Under the pieces are notes generated by a model. That model saw nothing but the letters and a program-made list of their open reading frames with translations. It did not search any database and was not told where the DNA came from. Shown one piece after another: positions 1-6,499 of a stretch of DNA of 14,719 nt (the first letter of the stretch is position 1; the number at the start of each line of letters is the position of its first letter). The position numbers and the translations under genes are program-made. The stretch is from the NCBI GenBank assembly GCA_045595965.1, contig JAZOBN010000014.1:1-14719 (forward strand), read 5' to 3'. Source of the stretch: CAAGNP01 sp045595965 (GTDB taxonomy: Bacteria; Bacteroidota; Bacteroidia; Bacteroidales; UBA932).

Positions 1-1
1 A

Positions 2-105
2 CGGGCAGGGGGAGGGGCCCGCAAGATACGAGTTCCGCGATAGCGGGACGAAGTAGATTGTGGGAGGGGCCGGAGTGAGCGAAGCGAACGGAGTCCTCCG
101 CAATC
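2..105. repeat. Cluster of GC-rich hairpins, REP-like intergenic element
   Basis: Three inverted repeats follow one another. The first has arms CGGGC (2-6) and GCCCG (17-21). The second has 7-bp arms at 32-38 and 43-49 (GTTCCGC / GCGGGAC, one G-T wobble) around a GATA loop. The third is a long imperfect stem: GATTG 56-60 with CAATC 101-105, GGAGG 63-67 with CCTCC 95-99, CCG 70-72 with CGG 89-91, closing on a small GC-GAA-GC loop at 79-85. There is no reading frame here and the GC content is visibly higher than in the genes. The arrangement resembles repetitive extragenic palindromes, but I have no second full copy in the window to prove dispersal; a diverged relative may lie at 14489-14555. 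Confidence 0.5.
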
Positions 106-111
106 ACTATC

Positions 112-157
112 ATCCTCCCGGTGCAACCATATATATAGAAAAGAGACTGACTAATCT
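112..157 (+). repeat. Dispersed intergenic repeat, left copy
   Basis: Two blocks match the right end of the window in the same orientation. Block one, 112-127, matches 14544-14559 at 14 of 16 positions. Block two, 137-157, matches 14562-14582 exactly over 21 nt. Between the blocks this copy has 9 nt (an AT-rich CATATATAT run) where the right copy has 2. No coding potential is seen. After 157 this copy continues into unique sequence, whereas the right copy is interrupted by an insertion sequence at that point. Confidence 0.75.
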
Positions 158-193
158 ATACTATCTGCTGTTACCCTACCGCAACTTCAGTTC

Positions 194-223
194 TGATTAG
201 TGTTCGCTCTCCACCAATAATCA
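194..223 (-). terminator. Weak hairpin at the end of the metallopeptidase gene
   Basis: Arms TGATTAGTG (194-202) and CAATAATCA (215-223) pair with one mismatch around a 12-nt loop. The hairpin overlaps the TGA stop codon of the minus-strand gene ending at 221. No T-run follows on the minus strand, so this is a poor intrinsic terminator; it could be a 3'-end stabilising structure or chance. No better terminator was seen between 1 and 220. Confidence 0.25.
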
Positions 224-2254
224 GAGACCTTTCAGAATTTTCTCTACAGCATTGATGAGGGGGTCGGTGCTCACTTTTGAACCGACAGCCTCTTCCATCC
301 AATAATGAGGAGTGAGTGTCCCGATGGTAAAGATACGTTTGATCTCCGAAGCGAACTCCTTGTCACTCATCCCTGCAAAATGCTCTTCAAGCTGAAACTC
401 GATAATGTGTCCGAATGGATAATTAGGAAGATACATAGGGCTGTTCACCATGTGTGAATAGATTGCAAGAATTGGTGAATCGTGTGTTCCAAGGACCGGT
501 TCATAATATTTGTTCCAAACCTCACGGGCTATATTAAGGACAGCATCCCTCAACTGTTGTGCTGTAGCAGACGGGTTCTCATAAAGCCACCTCCACGTAT
601 ACATATCGACAAGTGAGACACCCATTATCTCATATGCCCCCCAGAAAATATCGAGTGTGGTATTATCATCGACCTTTTGGGGATATCCGAGCAGTTTCAA
701 ATCCCTCTTCTGGAAAATAAATGCAAGTGCCTCGGTAAATGCAGTATTTGGTACACCATTCAACATATAGTGGTCCACATTGTAGAGACTCAATGTCTGC
801 TCCACGTTGTGACCAAATTCATGAACAGCGATATTGTACCCTTTGTAGTCCATCCCCTTATCGCCGATACGGGTACGGAGTCTTGCAGGCTCCCATCTCC
901 CTGATGCACCCCAGGCGTGTCCCGATCCGCGGGCACCTTCGACCACAATTTTGCTTGCAAGATAGCCGGCATCCTCCTTGCTGAAACCGAGATTTCTCAA
1001 AAGATTGGGAATATCCTTTTCAAACGCTTTTGCATTGGGATAACGCTTGCGTGTCTGCGCTGTAAGATCATCTTCAGAGATTGAGGAACGGGACTTGAAA
1101 CCGTCATACCAGATATCGTATGGCTGGAGCTCCCTTCCAAGGCGATTTTTTATCAATTCTGCAACCTTCTTTACCTGTTCTGATGAGATAAGATTGATGA
1201 ACATATCCTCAATATCCTCGGCAGATATCTCCATTCCCCCTTCAAAATTACGCTTGATCCCGGTAGGGAGTTGTGGATTGTATGGGTCAAGGGCTTGTTC
1301 CACTTTGAATGTTTCAAGGATATGGGAATAACGGACTGCCCCTTCTGCTGACAGATTTACCTCTTTTCCATCAAGGAATGTTTTGTTGGAGTATGGGGCC
1401 CAATCGTATTTCCCATTGTTTACTACATCTGCAGGGATTGTCTGACATGCAATGTGCTCCATCACTTTATAAATCATCTGCTGTTTCTCAAAAGCATTGG
1501 GAACATCTGCGTAATTAGACTTGATCTCATCACGGAGATTCCAGTGCGAAAGGAGTACCATATCTTCAGGAAAGAGCTTGCGACCATCCTCTGTAAGAAG
1601 ATGTCCCATCATAATGTTGTATGCAGCAATGTAGTTCTCTGAATTGCTGTAAACCTGTGATGCTTTCTGGTTGATATAGGCTGGGACTCTATCTGTGAAG
1701 ATATCTCCCATCCTTGAATATGCCCACTCAAGTCTTGACCAGTCACCCCCAAGACTATTTTTCTCCTCAAGTGTAAAGTTGGGAAAATTGAGGGCTGTAA
1801 TGAAAGCGACCTTATTGGCAAACATATCATCAGAGAAATGGGATGATGGGCTGTAACCGCCGAAAATATAGTCAATATCGGTCAATTCCGATCCCTCAAG
1901 GTGTACTGGCAACTGAAGCCTTACCGAAATCTGGTTAGAGGTGCCGAAGAGGACCTCAAATGCGGTAGAAAGTTTTTCAAACAAAACCTCCTTTGCTTTA
2001 TCATCAGACATTATATTCCCTTTGACAAACTCCACAAATTCAGCTTCAGTTCCATCTTCAACCCTCCACAAAGAGGCAGCCTGACGAATACCTTTTTCAA
2101 CCAGGGATTTATCTGAAAGCTCTGTTTGAACAGCACTCACCGCCTGCTGGATTGTAGTTTCTGAAATATTTGACATATCTGTATTTTTCTGTTGGCACCC
2201 TCCACAAACAAGGAGGATCAAGCCTGATAAAATAGGTAATAAAACTCTCTTCAT
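221..2254 (-). CDS. Lipoprotein zinc metallopeptidase (gluzincin-like), family not recognised
   Basis: Predicted 677-aa cell-envelope lipoprotein. The start chosen is ATG at 2254, not the TTG-initiated extension to 2332, because the ATG begins a lipoprotein signal peptide: positively charged MKR, a hydrophobic stretch, then Cys20 in VCGGC. A zinc-protease motif H478-E-F-G-H482 is followed 26 residues later by E508 in FTEALAF, the HExxH...E arrangement of gluzincins, where the two His and the distal Glu bind zinc and E479 is catalytic. The residues around the motif (AVHEFGHNVEQ) resemble M3-type peptidases, but the rest of the protein does not look like M3 to me. Roughly 450 residues precede the catalytic motif and contain no domain I can name; about 170 follow. 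The substrate is unknown; the likely role is peptide or protein hydrolysis at the periplasmic or outer surface. It is divergent from rmuC and appears monocistronic. Confidence 0.8.
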   Translation of the reverse strand: MKRVLLPILSGLILLVCGGCQQKNTDMSNISETTIQQAVSAVQTELSDKSLVEKGIRQAASLWRVEDGTEAEFVEFVKGNIMSDDKAKEVLFEKLSTAFEVLFGTSNQISVRLQLPVHLEGSELTDIDYIFGGYSPSSHFSDDMFANKVAFITALNFPNFTLEEKNSLGGDWSRLEWAYSRMGDIFTDRVPAYINQKASQVYSNSENYIAAYNIMMGHLLTEDGRKLFPEDMVLLSHWNLRDEIKSNYADVPNAFEKQQMIYKVMEHIACQTIPADVVNNGKYDWAPYSNKTFLDGKEVNLSAEGAVRYSHILETFKVEQALDPYNPQLPTGIKRNFEGGMEISAEDIEDMFINLISSEQVKKVAELIKNRLGRELQPYDIWYDGFKSRSSISEDDLTAQTRKRYPNAKAFEKDIPNLLRNLGFSKEDAGYLASKIVVEGARGSGHAWGASGRWEPARLRTRIGDKGMDYKGYNIAVHEFGHNVEQTLSLYNVDHYMLNGVPNTAFTEALAFIFQKRDLKLLGYPQKVDDNTTLDIFWGAYEIMGVSLVDMYTWRWLYENPSATAQQLRDAVLNIAREVWNKYYEPVLGTHDSPILAIYSHMVNSPMYLPNYPFGHIIEFQLEEHFAGMSDKEFASEIKRIFTIGTLTPHYWMEEAVGSKVSTDPLINAVEKILKGL

Positions 2255-2262
2255 AATAGATA

Positions 2263-2270
2263 CAAAAATA
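2263..2270 (-). promoter_or_regulatory. Candidate -7 element for the metallopeptidase gene
   Basis: The minus strand reads TATTTTTG, a match to the Bacteroidota -7 consensus TAnnTTTG. No TTTG-like -33 box is seen at the expected distance of about 19 nt. If real, transcription would start only a few nucleotides before the ATG at 2254, giving a nearly leaderless mRNA. Confidence 0.35.
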
Positions 2271-2297
2271 ATAAAATTCACTAATTTTACCCTGAAT

Positions 2298-2303
2298 AAG
2301 GAG
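2298..2303 (+). promoter_or_regulatory. Ribosome binding site that fixes the rmuC start
   Basis: AAGGAG lies 7 nt before the ATG at 2311. The alternative TTG at 2305 would sit only 1 nt from this motif and is therefore unlikely to be the start. Confidence 0.75.
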
Positions 2304-2310
2304 TTTGGAT

Positions 2311-3648
2311 ATGAATATCGTTTTAATAGCAATTCTGGCGTTTATTTTTGGAGGTGCAGCAGCTGCCCTTATTGTAAATACCCTTGTAGGGAGAAAGTAC
2401 AATGAAATTCTGGAGAATAAAAAGGGGGAAATGGAGGCAATTGAAGGGGAACTCCGCTCCAAAGTAGAGCAACTCACCGATATGCAGGAGAGCCTGATAG
2501 AGGTAAGAATTTCTGAGGCAAATCTTAAAAAAGAGGTAGAATTGCTGCGTGAATCGGCTGCAGAGAACCAGAAACAGAACAAAGAGCAACTCAAAGAGCA
2601 GATAGAAGCCCTCAAACTTGCATTTGGGGAGTCTGCAAACAAAATATTTGAGGAGAAATCCAAATCTCTGTCTGAGTCAAACGAGAAAGACATCAAGACC
2701 ATTCTTGACCCTTTGAAGGAGAAAATGGAGGAGTTCAAGAGGGAGGTCAAGGATTCAAAAGAGAAATCTATCGAGAATGCCGCGACGATGGAGCAGCAGA
2801 TCAAGGCAATGATGGAGAAGGCATCCAGCCTTGGTCAGGAGGCCAGCAATCTTGCCACAGCACTGAAGGGGAACAATAAAATTCAGGGAAACTGGGGAGA
2901 GACACACCTTGAAAAGCTTCTCCAGGACTATGGCTTTGTCGAGGGTGTGGACTACAACAAACAGGAACTTGTCAGGGATACATCCAATCAGGCTGTCCGT
3001 AATGAAGAGACAGGCCGTAAAATGATTCCCGACTTCACCCTCACCTTTCCAGACAAGAAAGTGGTGGTCATAGACTCAAAAGTGAGCTTCACTGCATATC
3101 TCGATTACTGCAATGCGACAGATGACTCTGCCCGTGAAAACGCCTTGAGCCGTCACATCGAAAGTGTACGCAACCACATCAAGGAGCTATCGCGTAAAGA
3201 CTACTCCCGCGGATTGGTCAAGGGTGAAAAAGAGAGTCTGAAATATGTAATAATGTACATCCCCAACGAGACAGCTTTCCAACTCTTCTTCAAAGATCAT
3301 CAGGATGAGTGGAGAGAGGCATTTGACAAAGGTGTAATCGTTACAGGAGATCTCTACCTCATCACTATGCTGAAGATTATCCGCCTCACCTGGGATGAAA
3401 ACACCCGCCGTCAGAACTCCGAAAAGATACTCGAAACTGCATCAGAACTGATCAATCGCGTAGGTGCTTTTGTGGAGACTTTCGAAAGCATCGGTGTAGG
3501 GATCAAAAAAATGGATGACAACTTTGAGGCTGCTAAAGCAAAACTCTACGGAAGAATATCGGTAGCAACAACCCAGAACAAACTGATCAAACTTGGAGTA
3601 GAGTGCAAAAAACCAATCCAACTCCCCTCTACAATAGAAACAGAATAG
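2311..3648 (+). CDS. rmuC: DNA recombination protein RmuC homologue
   Basis: A 445-aa protein. Residues about 3-21 form one hydrophobic segment (IVLIAILAFIFGGAAA), so the N-terminus is probably membrane anchored. Residues about 25-190 are Glu/Lys/Gln-rich, heptad-like coiled coil. From about 190 the conserved RmuC domain begins with QGNWGE (192-197) and continues through the PDF and VVVIDSKVSF segment typical of the family, which has a restriction-endonuclease-like fold. In E. coli, RmuC limits inversions at short inverted repeats; its biochemical activity is not well established. The start is set by an AAGGAG ribosome binding site. The gene stands alone on the plus strand, divergent from the metallopeptidase gene and convergent with arcA, with a 6-nt gap between stop codons. 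Confidence 0.93.
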   Translation: MNIVLIAILAFIFGGAAAALIVNTLVGRKYNEILENKKGEMEAIEGELRSKVEQLTDMQESLIEVRISEANLKKEVELLRESAAENQKQNKEQLKEQIEALKLAFGESANKIFEEKSKSLSESNEKDIKTILDPLKEKMEEFKREVKDSKEKSIENAATMEQQIKAMMEKASSLGQEASNLATALKGNNKIQGNWGETHLEKLLQDYGFVEGVDYNKQELVRDTSNQAVRNEETGRKMIPDFTLTFPDKKVVVIDSKVSFTAYLDYCNATDDSARENALSRHIESVRNHIKELSRKDYSRGLVKGEKESLKYVIMYIPNETAFQLFFKDHQDEWREAFDKGVIVTGDLYLITMLKIIRLTWDENTRRQNSEKILETASELINRVGAFVETFESIGVGIKKMDDNFEAAKAKLYGRISVATTQNKLIKLGVECKKPIQLPSTIETE

Positions 3649-3654
3649 GGTTCT

Positions 3655-4926
3655 CTACCATACTACCTTTTCTCTTCGCAGAGGCATAGTCATACACCTT
3701 GCACCACCACCTCCACGAGGCAATTCTGAACCGTCTATGGTCACAACGCATCTCCCAGGTTGAGTTATGTCGTATTTCCCAATTATCACATCCCAGGCAG
3801 AGACTATATCAAAATTGTGCTTCGACAACTCATCCAGAGTATTTGTGTTTCGTGCGTATGAGATCACCTTCCCGGGGGCGAAAGCGAAGAAATTTGCCCC
3901 GCTGTGCCATTGTTCCCTCTCCTGTACCCAACTGTCATCTTTACCTCCGCACACCACAGGCTCAAGATCCATTCCAAGACTTCTCAATACTGTCGGTATA
4001 TTTGAGACAGTGCTGATGTTGGAAACTCTTCCGTTATCAATGGTTATATGTACTGTCCTATACTGGTTGTCATTCAGGATAAGTGGTTCAAACACCATAC
4101 ATTTATCCCTGTCCAGGAGGGTAAATACCATATCAAGGTGGATAAATGATTCGGGAGAACGGGGCAATTGCTGAACAATTACATGTCTTACTCCGGTAGG
4201 AGAGTTCTGGCACAGACTCGAAACTATCATATCTATCCCCTGTGTGCTTGTCCTGACCCCATTTCCGATAAGGAGGATATCCTCTCTTGCAATAAGAATA
4301 TCACCCCCCTCCATGTATATATCCTTGTTACCTGGCTGATAGCTGTGGGCATTGATTATGCCGCAATCAAACACCCCGCTCCCCTTGTATATTGCCTCCA
4401 TAATCAACGATTCGCGCATCCTCACCTGGTTTGCCATTCTGCAGACAAGTGCATTGTTGCCTATTGTTACCGAAGCATCACGTGTAAAATAGAAATTGTA
4501 CAGAGGGAACAACGCATAATACTCTTCATTCAGAAACGCTGTCAAGGTATCTCTTCTGGATGGTAACCCCTCAATAAGGGCTTTAGCCAACTCCTTTGAC
4601 GACATCTGCATCAAGTCATCAAAATACTCCGTAACCCCCTCCATAACGCATATTTTTCCCACCAGGGATTGCCTCTCGTTCTCATTTTCAAGAACAAGTT
4701 CGAGGAGATTCTTAATCTGATAGACATTTGCCACTTTTGATAAAACTCCTTCTAATTGCCTGTACTCATCCTGGGCGATCGACAAATTGAGGATATCACT
4801 GTACAATGCTCTCTGAGCATTGCGCGGAGTCATATTTTCAACTTCAGCCCCCGGATGGTGCAGAAGAACTGAGTCAAGTTTCCCAATCTCTGAATTTATA
4901 TCAATTTTAACTGGTCTGTATTCCAT
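3655..4926 (-). CDS. arcA: Arginine deiminase
   Basis: A 423-aa cytoplasmic enzyme of the guanidino-group-modifying superfamily, predicted to hydrolyse L-arginine to L-citrulline and ammonia. The full catalytic set can be located: D150 in FTRD, E206 and D209 in EGGD, H263 and D265 in HLD, and nucleophile C411 in GGARCMTMP near the C-terminus. The length is normal for bacterial ArcA. The gene starts 2 nt after the manC stop codon and has no Shine-Dalgarno motif, so translation is probably coupled to manC. The usual partners (ornithine carbamoyltransferase, carbamate kinase, arginine/ornithine antiporter) are not nearby, so whether it makes ATP, detoxifies acid through ammonia, or simply degrades arginine cannot be told here. 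A closely related deiminase acting on another guanidino compound is less likely given the motif match. Confidence 0.92.
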   Translation of the reverse strand: MEYRPVKIDINSEIGKLDSVLLHHPGAEVENMTPRNAQRALYSDILNLSIAQDEYRQLEGVLSKVANVYQIKNLLELVLENENERQSLVGKICVMEGVTEYFDDLMQMSSKELAKALIEGLPSRRDTLTAFLNEEYYALFPLYNFYFTRDASVTIGNNALVCRMANQVRMRESLIMEAIYKGSGVFDCGIINAHSYQPGNKDIYMEGGDILIAREDILLIGNGVRTSTQGIDMIVSSLCQNSPTGVRHVIVQQLPRSPESFIHLDMVFTLLDRDKCMVFEPLILNDNQYRTVHITIDNGRVSNISTVSNIPTVLRSLGMDLEPVVCGGKDDSWVQEREQWHSGANFFAFAPGKVISYARNTNTLDELSKHNFDIVSAWDVIIGKYDITQPGRCVVTIDGSELPRGGGGARCMTMPLRREKVVW

Positions 4927-4928
4927 CT

Positions 4929-6023
4929 CTACAAATATTTTGTTTTATCATAGACTGTCAGGTCTGTCATCATATTCTTGAATCTTACCGGATCACGAGG
5001 ACAAATCATAAGTACATCCGGTGTATTCACTATCATAAAATCATCCAGTCCTTTGATGGCAAGCAACTTTTCCGATTCGGTATTTACAATTATCGAATTG
5101 TTGATCTTATCCATCATCAACTCATCACATTTGATATAGTTCCCATGTTCATCCTTTTGGGCATGCATATACAACGACTCCCAAGTTCCGAGGTCTGACC
5201 AACCGAATGAGGCCTTGAACACCTGTGCTTTGGAGGTTCTTTCCATCACGCCATAATCGATGGAGATGCTTGGACACTCATTGTAAATGGTATCTATATA
5301 GGCTTGTTCTTTATCGGTATAGTAGTATTTATCCCCCATAGAGAAGAGGTTTGCGACCTCCGGGAGACATAACTCCATCTCCCTCTTGATACTCTTTGCA
5401 TTCCAGATGAAGATACCCGAGTTCCAGAGAAACTCCCCACTATCAACAAGCACTTTCGCAAGCTCAATATTGGGCTTCTCGGTAAATGTCTTCACCTTGT
5501 AAGCAACATGACCGTTTATATTCTTGAACTCCTTCATCTCCTTCTGAATATATCCATAAGCCGACTCAGGCCTTGTAGGCTCGATACCGAGGGTCAGGAG
5601 ATCATCATTGGCAGAGGCGTAGTCAAGAGCCGAAACGATGGTCTCCAGAAAGAGGGGCTCATTTGTTATGAAGTGGTCAGATGGCGCTATTACCATTGTT
5701 GCATCCTTGTTTTTGTGGTATATCTTCGATGCAGCGTATGCAATACAGGGTGCTGTATTTCTGCGATATGGTTCGAGCAGGATGTTATCATCCGGTATTT
5801 GGGGCAAATGTTCCTTTACAAGATCCTTATAAATATGCGATGTCACCACAAGGATATTGTCCGGATCAATTACCTGGACAAATCTGTCATAAGTCTGCTG
5901 GATAAAACTCCTCCCCACCCCCAGAATATCCAGAAACTGCTTGGGCATATCATTTCTGCTTACAGGCCAGAAGCGGCTTCCGATACCGCCCGCCATAATT
6001 ACACAATAGTAGTTCTTGTTCAT
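4929..6023 (-). CDS. manC: Mannose-1-phosphate guanylyltransferase
   Basis: A 364-aa cytoplasmic nucleotidyltransferase predicted to make GDP-mannose from GTP and mannose 1-phosphate, supplying mannose, fucose and related sugars for glycans and polysaccharides. The N-terminus carries the sugar-nucleotide pyrophosphorylase signature MAGGIGSRFWPVSR (residues 10-23) followed by MPKQF; a TFTEKP segment lies in mid protein. The length fits the single-domain form: the C-terminal mannose-6-phosphate isomerase half of bifunctional enzymes (about 470 aa) is absent. ATG at 6023 is preferred over the in-frame ATG at 6047 because GGGAG (minus strand, 6030-6034) precedes it at suitable distance and the signature then sits at the usual position. 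It follows yraN by 14 nt and precedes arcA by 2 nt, forming one operon. Confidence 0.94.
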   Translation of the reverse strand: MNKNYYCVIMAGGIGSRFWPVSRNDMPKQFLDILGVGRSFIQQTYDRFVQVIDPDNILVVTSHIYKDLVKEHLPQIPDDNILLEPYRRNTAPCIAYAASKIYHKNKDATMVIAPSDHFITNEPLFLETIVSALDYASANDDLLTLGIEPTRPESAYGYIQKEMKEFKNINGHVAYKVKTFTEKPNIELAKVLVDSGEFLWNSGIFIWNAKSIKREMELCLPEVANLFSMGDKYYYTDKEQAYIDTIYNECPSISIDYGVMERTSKAQVFKASFGWSDLGTWESLYMHAQKDEHGNYIKCDELMMDKINNSIIVNTESEKLLAIKGLDDFMIVNTPDVLMICPRDPVRFKNMMTDLTVYDKTKYL

Positions 6024-6037
6024 ATCTTTCTCCCTTT

Positions 6038-6397
6038 TTAGAGGCAAATCGGGTAGAACGCCTCCGGAATATATTCCAATTCGTATTTATCCCCTTTTAC
6101 CACAATCGACACAATGTCAAAATAGATATCCTTGCGAATTTTATACCTGGATGCATAAGCGGAGGCTGCTTTTTTGAGAAATCTCTGCTTCTGCCTCAAA
6201 ACCGTATCCTTCGGCAAGACACGCTCCCCTCCCCTCAACGACCGCACCTCTACAATCCTTACACTCGCCTCATCCTCCATTATCAGATCCACCTCCAGAT
6301 GTCCGACTCTCCAATTTCTCTCCCTCAGGGTCATCCCCTTTTCCAAAAGGTATTGCAAAGCGATCTCCTCCCCAATCTTCCCGTCAAATTTATCCAT
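6038..6397 (-). CDS. yraN: YraN family (UPF0102) protein
   Basis: A 119-aa protein, the usual length for the family. The conserved pattern is clear: GKIGEEIALQYLLEKG near the start, RNWRVGHLEVDLI (27-39) and IVEVRSLRGG (48-57). The family has a PD-(D/E)xK nuclease-like fold and no firmly assigned role. Candidate active-site residues are E35, D37 and E50; the usual Lys of the ExK motif is Arg here (R52). It is the first gene of the yraN-manC-arcA operon. No Shine-Dalgarno motif precedes the ATG. Confidence 0.88.
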   Translation of the reverse strand: MDKFDGKIGEEIALQYLLEKGMTLRERNWRVGHLEVDLIMEDEASVRIVEVRSLRGGERVLPKDTVLRQKQRFLKKAASAYASRYKIRKDIYFDIVSIVVKGDKYELEYIPEAFYPICL

Positions 6398-6427
6398 CGT
6401 GTCAAATTATGTTTTGAACAAATTTAG

Positions 6428-6435
6428 CAAAAGTA
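6428..6435 (-). promoter_or_regulatory. Candidate -7 element for the yraN-manC-arcA operon
   Basis: The minus strand reads TACTTTTG, matching TAnnTTTG, about 30 nt before the yraN start. The expected -33 region overlaps the T-run of the upstream terminator and lacks a clean TTTG, so the assignment rests on the -7 box and on its position between a terminator and the first gene. Confidence 0.45.
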
Positions 6436-6440
6436 TAGGT

Positions 6441-6476
6441 AAAAAAAAAGAGCACCCCGCAATATCGGGATGCTCT
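6441..6476 (-). terminator. Rho-independent terminator of the receptor/lipoprotein operon
   Basis: On the minus strand, arms AGAGCATCCCG and CGGGGTGCTCT pair fully (one T-G wobble) around a 5-6-nt loop, then run straight into nine T residues (plus-strand A-run 6441-6449). It lies 24 nt after the stop codon of the lipoprotein gene. The wobble would be a C-A mismatch on the plus strand, so the structure is oriented for minus-strand transcripts. Confidence 0.93.
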
Positions 6477-6499
6477 GATTTATAAATAGTGCAAGTGGG

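Noticed and set aside
2255..2332. TTG start 26 codons upstream for the metallopeptidase gene
   Set aside because: It would bury the lipoprotein signal peptide and would overlap the divergent rmuC start.
2109..2804. 231-codon open frame antisense to the start of rmuC
   Set aside because: Composition is Ser/Phe-rich, typical of the complement of a Glu/Lys-rich coiled coil; no recognisable motif, and it overlaps two well-supported genes.
5508..6041. 177-codon plus-strand frame opposite manC
   Set aside because: Shadow of manC with no domain, signal or ribosome binding site.
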